Below are positions 10,441 through 21,649 of a stretch of 64,000 nucleotides of DNA, in pieces. Positions within the stretch are counted from its first letter, which is position 1, and each line of letters opens with the position of its first letter. This DNA comes from Atherix ibis (taxonomy: Eukaryota > Arthropoda > Insecta > Diptera > Athericidae), in NCBI GenBank assembly GCA_958298945.1, contig CATQJD010000001.1, forward strand, positions 1,281,773 through 1,345,772, given 5' to 3'. A program made the translations under genes and the position numbers. Below the pieces are notes generated by a model. It worked only from the letters and a program-made list of their open reading frames with translations. It did not search any database and was not told where the DNA came from.

Positions 10441-12559
10441 CTTGTCACGGATAAATTGAATTACGAAATAAAATCCGAATGTCTTGTCTGCAGTGCATTA
10501 CTTATAGTTTTGCATGTGAAAATCTCAATTTGTCGGACTTTAATTAAGAATTCTTACTCCTAGAAACGAGAGCTTAGTATTATTGTCTCTAATAAACCAG
10601 CCGCGGTTAGGCTATATCTGGCTGTTAGCCGCTATAGCAGCAGTAATTAAAAAGTTGGATCTGACTTGAAAAAAGTAAATTTAGATTGCTTGGTACGTTT
10701 TCAATTTGTTGAAGATTCACAAGAGTTGTATTTTACTGCTTTATCAGTGAAACGCATTAACTGCAAATATTTTTATTGGAATATTGATTGGTCCTATTTT
10801 CGTTACAGTCACGACGATGATTTGTAGATTGATACAGAAAATTACATCGTGAGATTTGGCGATCTGGATCAAGCCTAGCCATCATTGCTATGAAAATGGC
10901 TTTGGCTCATATCTAAGGGACCTTATATACAAACAAAGAAACAAAGATATGGCTGCAACCAATAAGGGACTTATGCGCAGTGCGAAATTCAAATAAATGG
11001 AAATAATATCAACTTACGGTATATTTTACCGTTAATAAACACTTTTCCCTACAATATATCGTGGAAAAACAAAAGTAATGTCAACCACAGGCAGCAAAAT
11101 ACGGAACGAAAGTTTGGTGGATCAGTGATTTTAAAAACTCGTATTGAATGTTATAATTGAATAAAAGAGTAATAAATAAATAACTATTTTATTAGTAAAG
11201 ATTTAAAATAATAAAATTTATTTAGCATTGTAAACATCCACTCTAGGAAAATAATTTATATATATACTAATTAGGCATTTAATCTAAGTTTACTTAAACT
11301 AGAGAAAACTAAAATAAAAAGTTCAAAAGCACAACAAATTTTTCAGAAAAGTATTCAAAAATTATAACTTACAAGTCCGCGTTGTTTGCCTTCAACAGTT
11401 TCATCTGTTGCCGTGTGGCGTACTCAGAACTAATCACCTCCATTTTGTCGTTTTCACTATTGCTTACACTAAAAAGTATCAAAACTTTTCACTTCGCGTA
11501 AAATTTTTAGTTTATCAAACTTTATGTTATCATATATGCAATTTTAATTATACGTGTACCATAACACTATAATTGTTTTAAATATTTATTTAACTGCTTC
11601 TTTTTTTAAAATAGCTTTAAAGTAAAATTTTATAAGATTAAAAATTTTCTTTAATTAGATATTACAAAATTAATATTTATTATGAATGATGAGCTGTTGT
11701 GAAATAATTTTCAATATTTTAGTTTTTAATTCTATACAATACAACCTTGTAACTATTGAAAATTGACTCCGACTTTTAGAAATAAGCTAATTTATAAAGA
11801 AACTTAATTAAGAACAATACGCTAAATCTTTTTTCTTTTTCTTCCTGGCTAAACAAACACACTGATTTTTTTCGTGCTTACTCTTCTTTATTTTATTTCC
11901 AAAACGAACCAAGCACAAACATAACGCAAGAAAACTACAACCTCCACCTCTACCTCCTAATCTACACCTTCCACATCTATATCTATTGTCTTACCTATAC
12001 CCACTCCTTCAACTCCCATAACACCAAAATTATATCTAACTATTCGTAACCAAAAATGCATTAAAATCAGTAAATTCTTGTCGTCTCTCCAAAACTTCCC
12101 ACAAAAAATAATCTTCTCTCCTTTTAAAATTACCGCTCCTGAAAACGTGTTTCCACCAATATCATCCCAGGACAGAGCAGAACAATTATCTTGCCCCTTG
12201 AAGTTGATGAAAGAATTGAGTTCGGAGGCGCAATGAGCAGTCTTTAAAATAAAATCTTGAACAACCTAAAGGGTTTGAGCTTACTACTTAATCAGTAGGT
12301 TCCCAAATAGTTGCCTTTCAAGAAACCAAACTGTCGTATTCATTTGATCGACCATGATATGATAATTATAACTGCTACTTGATAACAAACCAAGTTACGA
12401 TAAAAGTGGTACTATGCATTATATTATTTACCCCTCTATTCCGCACCCAAATTCCTATCTCAACAGAGTTCACAGCTTCAATAATTCAATTTTCTACTTT
12501 TCCTATGTTCAATATTCTCAATATTTACGTTGAGTACTCTTTGTTTTCTCCTTAGATAG
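10441..12559. other. 2.1-kb stretch without recognised element
   Basis: No retroelement motif, terminal repeat or long open frame was recognised between the Jockey fragment and the 12.56-kb hairpin. The strongest coding hint is a short minus-strand exon-like segment at 11373-11443. The stretch at 11910-12050 is pyrimidine/C-rich on + and looks simple. The far right part could be the decayed 5' region of the Gypsy relic that starts near 12690. Confidence 0.4.
11373..11443 (-). CDS. possible short first coding exon, unknown
   Basis: On the minus strand ATG at 11443 starts MEVISSEYATRQQMKLLKAN and three more residues, ending at a consensus donor GTAAGT (11372-11367). The frame is open and hydrophilic, and its base composition is less AT-rich than its surroundings. 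No family is recognised and no second exon was found, so it may be the start of a host gene or of an unrecognised transposon. The only support is the ATG plus donor. Confidence 0.2.
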
Positions 12560-12603
12560 GGCACATATTACATGACGAATAAATTCGTCATGTAATATGT
12601 GCC
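12560..12603. repeat. perfect hairpin, 20-bp arms, 4-base loop
   Basis: The left arm ggcacatattacatgacgaa (12560-12579), loop taaa and right arm 12584-12603 are exact complements. No terminal-repeat family or terminator context explains it. It resembles the other fold-back junctions in this window and is best read as a repair scar. Confidence 0.85.
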
Positions 12604-12689
12604 GTATAACACGAGATGATCAGTAGTATTCTATATATTATTAAAAATTCAGATTCGTAGAACAAATATAAAATCTAGTTTCTGCGAAC

Positions 12690-14430
12690 AAATATAATGA
12701 TTTGAACGTTACTCGGTCAGCGAAGAAAGAATATTGGAACGATTTCTACAGGACTCCGAAATCGGTTATAGAAGCCCTACCACGTTTTTCCGAAATATGG
12801 CAGCATTGATGGGATCTCTAGGTATATGAATCCATCTTCACTTAAAAAGACTAGGTACGACAATTGCCTGAAGTAATTCAAATCGCTATATCAACTTCGG
12901 ATAAGCATATCATTACGAAACTCGTAGGTATTGCAGATGGAATTTGGCGAGTTATTAATATTCGACAAGTGTCTACCATTGCCGAGACTCCAGTGTCTCT
13001 GATTATATCCGTGAACTTGTTCAACACTTTAACAGAATTGGTTATAGAAGTCAATCATCTCAGGATGGATATTGCTGAACTACAAAAACGAAAACATGAA
13101 AATAATATTTGGGTAGAATAACCGTTTCATAAATCGTTCCAAATATAGATCCAACTCTCGACCTCATGTCAATGGACTTTTCTGGTATCATAAAAACGTT
13201 TGGACTAAGGCACAAAATGTATTCCATCATGCCAATTCGAAACTCCCGTAAAAAATGTCAACTAATACTACCTCATGTAGTAAAGGAAAATATTGGGAAG
13301 ATTACTAACTACCGTTTATTTATATTCGATCCATTAACCCGTTTTAAATGCTTAATTTTACACTGGGGCAGACATTTCTGTTATTCCAAAATGTCTATGC
13401 CAGAAATAACCACGCGCAAACAATATCAACTTTTTAGCCACCTATGATACAACTATTCCAACTTTTGGGAGCAAATTGTTTGAAATATCACTATTTCCTC
13501 GGAAAGAATTTCCTCTTGGGTTCACTATAGCTGCAGTTGCAAAACCAATTACTGGCACTGATTTTCTTGCCAAATTCTGAATTATGGTAGATATCACGAA
13601 TAAAAGATATATTGATCCTGTTACCAATCGTCAAATGTCTGGAAATATAAACCCAAGAAAAAGCCAGTAATTAAATAATTAGATGAACTAACAAATTTAC
13701 AAATATTTTGTTGCAGTATCCTGAAATTACAACAACTTCCAATTTTACTACAGAAACCAAACGTGCAAATTAACATTACATTTATACCAACGGTCGTCTA
13801 CCGTTCACTTCCTCACGAAAATTAGATATTAAAAGATATAAAATTTCAAAAGAAGGATTTGAATCTCTTTGTCAAGTTGGTTTTTGTAGGTCTTCAAATG
13901 GTTGCTAAACTAGATGAGGATTAGCGTGTTAATAATATAAGCATTGTGGATAATTATCATCCAAAATGACACACATCCAAAACTTTAATTTACACCTTAA
14001 TGGGTGTAAAGTTTTCTCCAAAATTGATTTGTGTAGATCGTTTAATCAAATTTCAACTGCACCTGTACATGTACACAAAGCATATATTACTATAACCTTT
14101 GGAATGTTTGAGTTTTTGCATATGCCTTTTGGGCTAAGAAACGCAACTCAGACATTCCACGGTTTCGTTAATGAATTATTTGGGGATATGTATTTTGTTT
14201 TCGTCTACATGGACAATATTTTAGTTGCAAGCAATAGTGTAGAAGCACACATCCTACATTCGAAAAAAGTGTTCTCTAAACTCAAGGAATATAGTCTCAA
14301 TATTAAAACCAACAAATGTACAAGGTTGAAATTGACTTCCTTGTGGACATTAAATCTACAAGGATTTATCATAATGGTGAATTACTATCATCGGTTTATA
14401 CTTAACTTGGGAACAAATTTAATTTAAAAA
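12690..14430 (+). pseudogene. Ty3/Gypsy relic, CsRn1-like gag-protease-RT
   Basis: Gag remains at 12715-13110: RFLQDSEIGYRSPTTFFRNM, then LPEVIQIAISTSDKH and KLVGIADGIWRVI. This is the conserved gag segment of the CsRn1/Kabuki type. The protease end is at 13430-13650 (PTFGSKLFEISLFPRKEF.., ITGTDFLAKF, VDITNKRYIDPVT). The RT is at 13966-14430: KVFSKIDLCRSFNQIS, AYITITFGMFEFLHMPFGLR, then VYMDNILVAS. The usual YxDD is YMDN, so a catalytic Asp is lost. RNase H and integrase are absent; the RT passes quickly into unrelated sequence at ~14430. No LTRs were found. The normal role is reverse transcription of the element's RNA in cytoplasmic particles. Confidence 0.8.
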
Positions 14431-14569
14431 CACTGTATTAACTAACAGTATCTTCGGGAGAAAAAAAAATAAATTTGTTTGAAAGCTAAGTTGAAGGAGA
14501 GGTCAACTGCTGTATTCGATTAGTTAACTTCTGTATTCGACTCAAAAATCAATTCGTCCTCCCTTTTCT
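14431..14569. other. unassigned spacer
   Basis: Short AT-rich gap between the Gypsy RT relic and a Jockey RNase H fragment; nothing recognised. Confidence 0.4.
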
Positions 14570-15056
14570 TAATGATATATGGGTTGGAAAGAGATCCCTC
14601 CTATTTTTCTCTTAATTTCCAAATCTCCCTTCCACACCAGGATTGGAGACTGTGGTTAGTAGCAGGGTTGAGGGTGTCTATCTATAGGAAACGTTTCCCG
14701 GAATTGGTGGAAGAATTAGGTTATTCCATATTTTTGTTCATAGACATTTCTGTCGACGACCTCACAGCATCCTTTGCTATCATCCAACTTATTGGTGGTG
14801 AACATCGCGATATAAAGTATAGAACCTTACCTAATAGGTAGTTCCTCTTTTCATGTGGCCAATCAGGATGGCAGTTGAGACTGAAATTAATCGCCCTAAA
14901 TATTGAAGCGTAAATATTTCTACATATAGTCTTGCAACCTTAGAAGCCATTCGTGGATCATTAAATCTTCGAACAATAGAACCTCCATTGGGTTCTGCGT
15001 ATTGCAGGTATCCTCACTAATGAACGGGCTGATCAGGCAGTGAGGGAGGCTTAGCT
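14570..15056 (+). pseudogene. Jockey RNase H domain fragment
   Basis: The frame from 14572 reads FPELVEELGYSIFLFIDISV then ASFAIIQLIGGEHR and KYRTLPN. This matches the RNase H region of Jockey-type ORF2, with FTDGS decayed to FIDIS. Downstream frames give SLATLEAIRGSLNLRTIEPP (about 14930-14990) and ILTNERADQAVREA (15010-15051), the last RNase H motif. The parts lie in different frames with stops. The fragment is on + and faces the 3' end of a minus-strand Jockey at 15111, so two Jockey 3' regions lie tail to tail. Confidence 0.7.
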
Positions 15057-15324
15057 TACAAAAAACTACTACCATAGATAAGCAATATCTAGATCTGGCC
15101 GCAAAAACAATTTTTTTTTTAGATATTTACAACTACAACATAGTAATAAGAAAATTTGGGCAATAGTATTAATTAACTTCAAAGGTTGTGGGGAGTAAAC
15201 ATTCAATGAAGTTCCTCCTGCTAGAGTGTGTTTCAGTTAGGCCTCAGTATTTTAGTAAATCACGCGACCAGCGACGCTTAAGTCTTCGATGAGTATTTCT
15301 AGGGAAGGAAATGGAGGATAGTTC

Positions 15325-17802
15325 TCAAACAAGAGGATTATTATGATTGAGGATACGGGAACGGAACTTTTTATAGCGAGATACTGCCACATCTAAAACA
15401 AATGGGACTTTAAGATCACAAAAAATAACAGTATTGCGAACATAAAAGGGGGCATCGACAATTGTACGGAGTATTTTTGATTGAAGGGATTGGATTGGAC
15501 GGGAATTAGAAGGCTTAGTAGATCCCCAGAGTTCTAGTTCGTATGTCCATATGGGTTTCAGTAAGGTATTGTATAACAGTACTTTGCTGCCTATAGTAAG
15601 TTTGGAACGTTTGTCTATAAATCGAAGTAGTTTTAGGTATAGTCTTTTAAGTTCTTGTCTTTTAAGTTTTGTATGTGGGTTCCATATCAGGCGTTTGTCT
15701 AAGTTCAGTCCTAGGTACCGAACGTCGGTGTGTTGTGGTATGGCATTTCTATTAAGGTATATGGGAGGGCATGTCTCAAGACGCAGAGTGAAAGTTACCT
15801 GGATAGATTTACGTTCATTGGAGGGTTTGGATTTGGATTTGGAGAGTTTCGGAAGCATGTTGGGGATTTTCGCTAGATGCAAGGTATCATCGGCGTATGT
15901 AGCAAAGAAGGTATTAGGGCAGATTGGGATATCGGATGTGTAAATGTTGTAAAGGATGGGTCAAAGTAAGCTACCCTGAGGAACCCCATCCCAATACGGA
16001 GAGATATTGGAGAGTTCGTTGGATTCATTTACTTGGAAGTGTCGATTGCAAAGGAATGATCTTAGGATTAGGAAAAAGGTGGAAGGAACGAACCTCTTGA
16101 ATTTCCAGAGTAGACCCGGGTGCCAAACTCTATCAAAGGCTTGACTTATATCAAGAAACACACCGGGACAGTACTCTTTTATTTCTAAAGAGGATGCAAT
16201 GAAATCGACAACTCGAGACACTGCTGGGTAGTCGAATGTTCGGCACGGAAACCAAACTGGTAATTAGGAATTAAATTTGAAAATTCGAGTAGAGGATGTA
16301 AGTGGCGAAGGAGGATTTTTTCAAAGATTTTTGAGAGTAGTGGAAGGAGACATATTGGCCTGTAGGAAGTGGGGCGGTTTATTGGTTTTGTGTTGTTCTA
16401 AGGATGGAGTTATATATTGTCGCAAGGAACACTATTGCTCTTTTAGGGAGTTGTTGGAGTATATTGGAGGTAATCAGATTATAGCCAGGAGCTTTGTTTT
16501 TGGGAAGAATCTTGATTTAATTGGCAACTTTGGAAGGAGTGATTGCCTTAGGGGGAAGACTCATGGGTAAGGGAATGGATAGTTCCACCTCGATTGTAGT
16601 GCAATGAGTCCTGTCTAATATGTCCGTCTGCTTTATGTTTGTCCGTTTTGGCCCAGGTTCCGTCAGTTTTTCGTAAAGGGTGCTTTGCTTTTCTATAAGA
16701 TAGTATTTGTCTTGTAGCAGTCCACAAAGTTATGTTTTTCGTTAGGGTTGAAGTGTGGTTTCTAAAACGTTCTGTATTGTATTTTGTGATTTCGTCATGT
16801 AGTTCTTTTTGCAGTTTGTTCAGTTTGGTTTTGTCGCTGGGCATTCTTGTATGTTGCCAATGAGCTCTTGCTTTTCGTTTTTCTGCAATAAGACGCCCAA
16901 TTGTTAATGGTTGTTTTGTCACGTTTTGTGTAGGTTTCGAGTTTCTACTTTTTTGAGAAAAGGCTGTAGCGTTTTGTAGTAAACATGTAAACTTGAAGTA
17001 AACCGCGTCATCTAGTTCTTGTCCTGTTTGTAAGCTTTGACGTAAGTCTAAATGCTCGTCAATATATTGTTTGAATAATTCCCAGTCAATTGGTCCATTT
17101 ATAAGTGTCGGCGCATTGACTTTTGGAGTGGATTGGGAATCGAGCACTAGTAGAACAGGACTATGATCGAAGTTAAGATCTAGGAGTGAATTAACATTAA
17201 TATTGGAGGAATTCATGGAACTTGTTATAAAGTAATCTAGTATGTCAGGAAGCTTATATCGGGAAGTTGGCCAGTAAGTGGGAGTCGGAGGAGAGATGAC
17301 TTGGTAGGGAGAGGATGAAAGCACTTGGTTAAGAATAATCCAACGGAGATTGGAGACTCGACAGCCCCATTGTGGGTGTTTGGCGTTAAAATCACCTCCA
17401 CCAATGAAGGAATTCCCAAGAGCTTGGAAAAGTGACCTAAATTCAAGGGAGTTTATAGGTTTATTAGAAGGGGTATAGGTTGCGGCAATAGTTAAGGGGA
17501 CAGGGGAGCAATCAATTGATATTGTGGTGGATTGAAGAAAATCTTCTGCAATATAGGAATGAAAAAAAGGATAAGGAATTTCTCATGAGGATAGCAGTAC
17601 CACCGTGGGCAGTATTGTCAGTCCTGAACGTTGTGTAGTCGCGTATGTAGAAGTTGGACTTGGACGTAAAGTGTGTTTCTGTAATGAGTACTTCGTCTAT
17701 TCGTTTGTCATGTAGTAATAAGTCAAGTTCTGGTCGTTTTGAACTTAGTCCATTAGCATTCAAAAGGAGGACTGTAAGGGAATTTGCAGTACAGGACGAC
17801 AT
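15325..17802 (-). pseudogene. Jockey A ORF2: endonuclease and reverse transcriptase (broken)
   Basis: The start at 17802 reads MSSCTANSLTVLLLNANGLS then ELDLLLHDKRIDEVLITETH, the APE endonuclease with its metal-binding Glu; a GGDFNAKHPQWG block lies near 17400-17365. The linker at 17324-16548 is open in large part. RT motifs: NKAPGYNLITSNILQQLP (~16500), a ~50-bp deletion near 16385, GVFLDISQAFDRVWHPGLLW (~16165), GVPQGSLL (15965) and YADDTLHLA (~15900). The thumb LNRNAIPQHTDVRYLGLNLD and following residues are open to 15325. At least four frameshifts and the deletions make it inactive. The protein normally nicks target DNA and primes reverse transcription there. Confidence 0.88.
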
Positions 17803-17889
17803 TTATTTCTGAACGGTGGACGATAAAGCTGACACAATGGACATTAACGCATTTACAAGAGCTGTTAGTATTTTATTTAATTCCTGTGC

Positions 17890-18185
17890 AAGTGAGTTAG
17901 TTAATTGGGAAAACATTGAGAATATATCGTGGGACGGAAATGACGGAGGGGAATATAATTCGTACTATACTGTTGTTGTTGTTGTAATTTTGGCTGCTGA
18001 TATTGCTGTTGGTTAAGTTCTTGTTGAATTTCGGGAACTCCTGACGGGATATTAGTCTTAGAATTTTGTCCTTGTTGATGTTGTTGTTGTGGCTGCTGTA
18101 GTTGTTGATGTTGCTGCTGCTGCTGTTGCTGTATCTGGTGTTGTTGTTGCTGTTGTGATTGCTGTTGCTGTTGTCGCTGTTAAAG
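17890..18185 (-). repeat. CAG/CAA-rich tract encoding glutamine-rich gag tail
   Basis: On the minus strand an irregular (CAR)n tract reads as long Q runs with scattered S, H, L and P. It continues as ..NIPSGVPEIQQELNQQ and ends ..TIYSQCFPN. This is the C-terminal tail of Jockey A gag, shifted out of frame with the main ORF1. The homologous Q-rich tail in Jockey B (24565-24335) ends in a different sequence (..FSQVTNTLVANK). Confidence 0.75.
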
Positions 18186-18186
18186 T

Positions 18187-19176
18187 TCACCTGATGCTAC
18201 TGATGCATATGATATGGTAGGTATTACGTAGCTTGTATGCGGAATTTGTGCTCTGTGGTTTTATTTTTGCTTGTAGGGTCTTGTAGGTGGCACAACCCTT
18301 ATAGTTTGCTGGATGAGCACCCATGCAGTGGACGCACTTGGCTGCACTTGTCCTCTCTTTTAAGCATGCAGATGTCAAATGCTCACCAGCACATTTGACA
18401 CATTTAGGTAGGTGCCTACAATAGGCTTTGGTGTATCCAAATTCCTGGCACTTGTGGCATTGCACAATATCCTTTTGCGGATACGGTTCCTCAACTTTAA
18501 TTTTTGTGTAGAACAATGTGTCTATTTTCAGAATTTCTTTGTTCCTCGCTGAGGGTTCCAAGTCCACAAAAAATAGTGGTAGGGATCGACCCTCTTGAAG
18601 TTTAGTTTTCAAGTTATTGATGTTGCGCACAAGAAAACCAAGCACTTCCAACTCGTTTTTGATATCTTCCACCGGCGTAATATGATGTAGGTGGCAAATC
18701 ACTACACGGAAAGGCTTTAAATTTTTCGGTTGATGTGTGTGAAATTCCGATTTAGTCTCGTCCAAGTACTTAACGACACTTCTGTAAGAATCGCCGCTCT
18801 CTGTATCTTTTGGATGGGCCTTGCATGTGAATTCACTCGTACACATGAGTTTGTCAATGGCACGGCCTAAATCACCAAAATTGGTGACGTTTTTAACGTT
18901 AATTGGCGGTGTACTCTGTTTCTCCGCCCCAATATCGCCATTAGAAGCAATTGCATCTGGAAGCGCTAAAGCAGCAAATCTGTTGCTGCACGATGGCTGG
19001 CTAGTTGTTGGCTCCGCTTCCTGCTTTTGCTTCTTTGGAGGTTTTGTAGTTTTTGGTGATGAGAGCCGCTTTCCCGATACTTGTCTATCTCTGCCAGTCA
19101 GCTTTATGAACGTGGCAGAGTCCGTAACGGAATCCGTAGATTTAACGGACGGTGTCGTTGATCGCTTACGCGGCAT
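18187..19176 (-). CDS. Jockey A ORF1 (gag-like, CCHC knuckles)
   Basis: A 329-residue open frame starting MPRKRSTTPSVKS at 19176. The N terminus is basic and Ser/Thr/Pro-rich. The middle (FRVVICHLHHITPVEDIKNE.. and LPLFFVDLEP) is the RRM-like/PRE_C2HC-type region of Jockey and arthropod LINE gags. The C-terminal part has three zinc knuckles: CHKCQEFGYTKAYC, CVKCAGEHLTSAC and CVHCMGAHPANYKGC. It binds element RNA and forms RNP; in telomeric relatives gag also directs nuclear localisation. The frame ends in an aberrant tail (ISSIR); the natural Q-rich tail continues in another frame, so there is a frameshift near 18235. Otherwise it is surprisingly intact beside a broken ORF2. Confidence 0.85.
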   Translation of the reverse strand: MPRKRSTTPSVKSTDSVTDSATFIKLTGRDRQVSGKRLSSPKTTKPPKKQKQEAEPTTSQPSCSNRFAALALPDAIASNGDIGAEKQSTPPINVKNVTNFGDLGRAIDKLMCTSEFTCKAHPKDTESGDSYRSVVKYLDETKSEFHTHQPKNLKPFRVVICHLHHITPVEDIKNELEVLGFLVRNINNLKTKLQEGRSLPLFFVDLEPSARNKEILKIDTLFYTKIKVEEPYPQKDIVQCHKCQEFGYTKAYCRHLPKCVKCAGEHLTSACLKERTSAAKCVHCMGAHPANYKGCATYKTLQAKIKPQSTNSAYKLRNTYHIICISSIR

Positions 19177-19240
19177 AATCGTGCGTACGGAAACTCTTGT
19201 CTTTTCTGGTTTATCAAGTTTTATTGTTCACTGAAAATGT

Positions 19241-19549
19241 ACACAAGCAGAGTACCGCTATGCAGCCTCTGCTTATGAAAATTTAACTCGGCGAAACGCA
19301 GTTATTCTATTTGTAGTCCATTTATAGTCTGTACACTGTTTTTTCTCTCTCTTTTTTCCACGCAATTAGATGAAATACTTTAACTTCAATAATAATAATT
19401 TATCACAATGGATTTTTCTACACCGAAATCAAAAACCCGACCGCTCTGTTCAAGAGTTCAAACACAACTCTCAGAACAAAATTGTGTCGTAAAAAATTTT
19501 AAACGACGAATGGGTCGAGAGCTAACTCATACTTACATATAAGTTTTAG
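19241..19549. other. spacer between head-to-head Jockey relics
   Basis: Part of this may be the 5' UTR of Jockey A (minus). A pyrimidine run (tttttctctctcttttttcc) lies near 19340. No coding sequence is recognised. Confidence 0.35.
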
Positions 19550-20470
19550 AGATTGAATGTGCGCGAAAACACTTGACTGCTCAATGTACAAAAACCAGGG
19601 AAACCCCGGTTAAATGTGTTCATTGCTATGGTAATCACCCCGCAAATTACAAGGGAAGGAACATATAGATGTAAAATTGAAGGTAGCACCAAGAAGACCA
19701 GTAGAAATAATAAGGCCCACTCCATAGGTATCACCTCTCTTTGTTGCAGTCGCCGCTGGAACTTTTAATATTCAACAGCAACAACAATGACGATAACAAT
19801 AATATCCGACAAAACAAAAACACCAGGAATAACAACAGTAACAGCAGCAACAACAGCAGCAGCAGCAACGATAACAGCAGTCATAGCAGCAGTAGCAGCA
19901 GCAACCATGTGTTTTTATTATCCCTTCCCCCCATTACTCTCTTCGACAGACTTAACAACGCTTCAATCTACACTAACCAATCAAATTGTACAATAATTAA
20001 CAATATTCCTAGCAACATTGCTAATTGCTCTAACAAATTGTATCTTTTCAATTGCTGCCAATACTAAAAAATAAATGTTGTCCCTAATTAATAAATCCCT
20101 TCCCATCGTCTTTGGAATGCGAACGGACTAAATATTAATATTTTGGGTTTATGAATTATTATTAGATTTTGCTATGTAGCAGTACGTGCAGTTCTTGTCG
20201 GTGTGAAGTTAGTCCGTTATAGACTTCAACTTCATTCCTCTTATAGACCCAGAAGCCTACTCCTAACTCTTGTTAATATAGTCAAAAATTGATTTTAAAA
20301 CGACTCTATCCCATCCTCGAGGCCGAAAATATAATTTCCAATCAGCAATTTACCTTTCGAAGTGCATACTCCACTATTCAGAAGTGCCATCGCGTGGTTG
20401 ACTTCATTGCATTGCCCAGCGATATTAATGGACATAGCTCAGGTTTTCTAGCGAGTATGGCATTGTGGGC
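19550..20470 (+). pseudogene. Jockey relic on + strand (gag end, ORF2 pieces)
   Basis: The frame near 19565 reads HLTAQCTKTRETPVKCVHCY and GNHPANYKG, the last knuckles of a Jockey gag. It is followed by an Asn/Gln/Ser-codon-rich CAA/CAG tract (19775-19905) like the gag tails of the other copies. Downstream, 20285-20450 reads ILKRLYPILEAENIISNQQF then CHRVVDFIALPS, an RT piece. Most of the endonuclease and nearly all of the RT are deleted. It stands head to head with Jockey A. The RT piece stops at ~20450, where the Tigger relic begins. Confidence 0.75.
19775..19905 (+). repeat. CAA/CAG-rich simple tract
   Basis: An irregular trinucleotide tract (aacaacaatgacgataacaa, then acagcagcaacaacagcagc) corresponding to the repetitive gag tail of the + strand Jockey relic. 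In two frames it gives Asn/Ser or Thr/Ala runs. Confidence 0.8.
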
Positions 20471-21011
20471 TTCTCAGGAAGCATATTCTTTTTTTGCCAC
20501 CTTGAATCACTTCGCGTGTTGTTCGTTTTTTGATATATAGGTTCATTGGGGCATCTTTTTCCAATACAATCCCATTTCGTCCGCATTGAATACCTGGTCT
20601 GGTGTGTAGCCCTTATTTTTTATAATATCTACGAATTCTGGAATAAATTTTTTAAACAGATTCTACATCAGCTGACGCAATTTCGCCTCGAGTTTTTATA
20701 TTATGTAGTGAGAATCGCTTTTTAAAATTTTCAAACCATCCTCTACTAGAAGAAAAATTGTGAGATGAGTTTTGATCTTCCGATGACGATTGTTCAGTTA
20801 TTTGTAAATTATCGAAAATTTTTTGTGCCCTCTTTTGTATAATGCTTTTGTCCATAGGAGTGTTTTTGTCATTGCAGTCTTCTATCCATATCATAAGAGG
20901 TTTTTCCATTTTTTCCAGTTTTACTTTTCCATTTTTTCCAGTTTGTTTGCTTGCATGGTTCCTTAGACATATGCCAGGAGCCTTTTCATAGCGCCACGAC
21001 CGTGAGGCCAT
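20440..21011 (-). pseudogene. Tigger/pogo-type transposase fragment
   Basis: The minus-strand frame from 21011 (MASRSWRYEKAPGICLRNHA) continues LEKMEKPLMIWIEDCNDKNT, IIQKRAQKIFDNLQ and RGWFENFKKRFSLHNIKTRG, the CENP-B-type helix-turn-helix DNA-binding domain of Tigger/pogo transposases. After a stop at 20652, frames read YTRPGIQCGRNGI in place of the catalytic-core start (xxDEIGL region), then KDAPMNLYIKK and a short degraded tail to ~20450. Only the DNA-binding domain and the beginning of the DDE domain remain. Terminal repeats were not found. Related enzymes move by cut and paste at TA sites. Confidence 0.75.
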
Positions 21012-21649
21012 TTGGCCACCGGCACAATATAGTTTTTATTCTCCTTTGAAACAATATAATTTCTATTTGCATATGCACTTGTTTCTTGAATATTTTATAG
21101 CGTTCGATTGTGAACATATAATAAAGAAAAATGAAAAATAATAGAGCACTGTTGCTATTTTGTATGTATATTTGTTAAAAGAAATTCATCTGCTCGCAAT
21201 ATTTTTCGTGTGAAAAAATATTTTTTTTCGTTGACATTAAAAGTGAATAAAAATACTAAGAAATTGATATGGCGTTTTTCTTTTGGAAGTGAATGCATTA
21301 AAAGTGAACTAAAAATTTGTAAACGTTTTTTTATCGCTTGCATTTCCATTTTATTGTATGAATTGCCGCCTGAGTTTTTAGTAAATTCAATTTTTGGCTA
21401 TTATTAACAAAATTTGATGCATTTGCCGGTACTGTAAGAAAGTGTGTTCGTGTTATAATGAAATTTTATATAATTTTTTTTATACAGTCATCGGTATTGA
21501 GAGAAATTGTGTTCGTATAGTTTTTTTATGTATTTACCATTAAAACTTTTTTTCCTATGTAAATTACGTATTTAAAGATTTTGGATTTTCTTAATGTCGA
21601 TTAACATATGTTTTATTGATTTTTTTTCTGATAGTTTTTTTAAATTTGT
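21012..21649. other. AT-rich spacer, no recognised gene
   Basis: Low-complexity T-rich sequence between the Tigger fragment and the 3' end of Jockey B. It contains two direct related tracts, cggtactgtaagaaagtgtg (21428) and cggtattgagagaaattgtg (21491), each followed by ttcg. It could hold a terminus of the Tigger element, but this is not shown. Confidence 0.4.

Larger units (their letters stand above)
15111..19240 (-). mobile_element. Jockey-clade non-LTR retrotransposon A, near full length
   Basis: The minus-strand element runs from a 5' region near 19240 to a poly-A tail seen as T at 15111-15120. The order is ORF1 gag with zinc knuckles (19176-18187), a glutamine-rich gag tail (18185-17890), then ORF2 with endonuclease and RT (17802-15325) and a ~200-bp 3' UTR. 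It shares its 3' UTR almost base for base with Jockey B (from 21650), with a few indels private to each. No target duplication could be confirmed because the 5' limit is uncertain. RT has internal deletions near 16385 and after the YADD, so this copy is inactive. Confidence 0.85.

Noticed and set aside
12864..13121. An unknown 85-residue host protein
   Set aside because: Its sequence (LPEVIQIAISTSDKH.., KLVGIADGIWRVI) fits the gag region of CsRn1-type Gypsy elements, followed in order by protease and RT.
15551..15943. Plus-strand frames opposite Jockey ORF2 (also 16277-16570, 18821-19234, 22085-23334)
   Set aside because: They are antisense shadows of the minus-strand Jockey coding sequence and encode nothing recognisable.
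17890..18190. A polyglutamine or polyasparagine host gene
   Set aside because: The CAR-rich tract is the gag tail of Jockey A; Jockey copies at 19775 and 24335 have matching Q/N-rich tracts at the same position.
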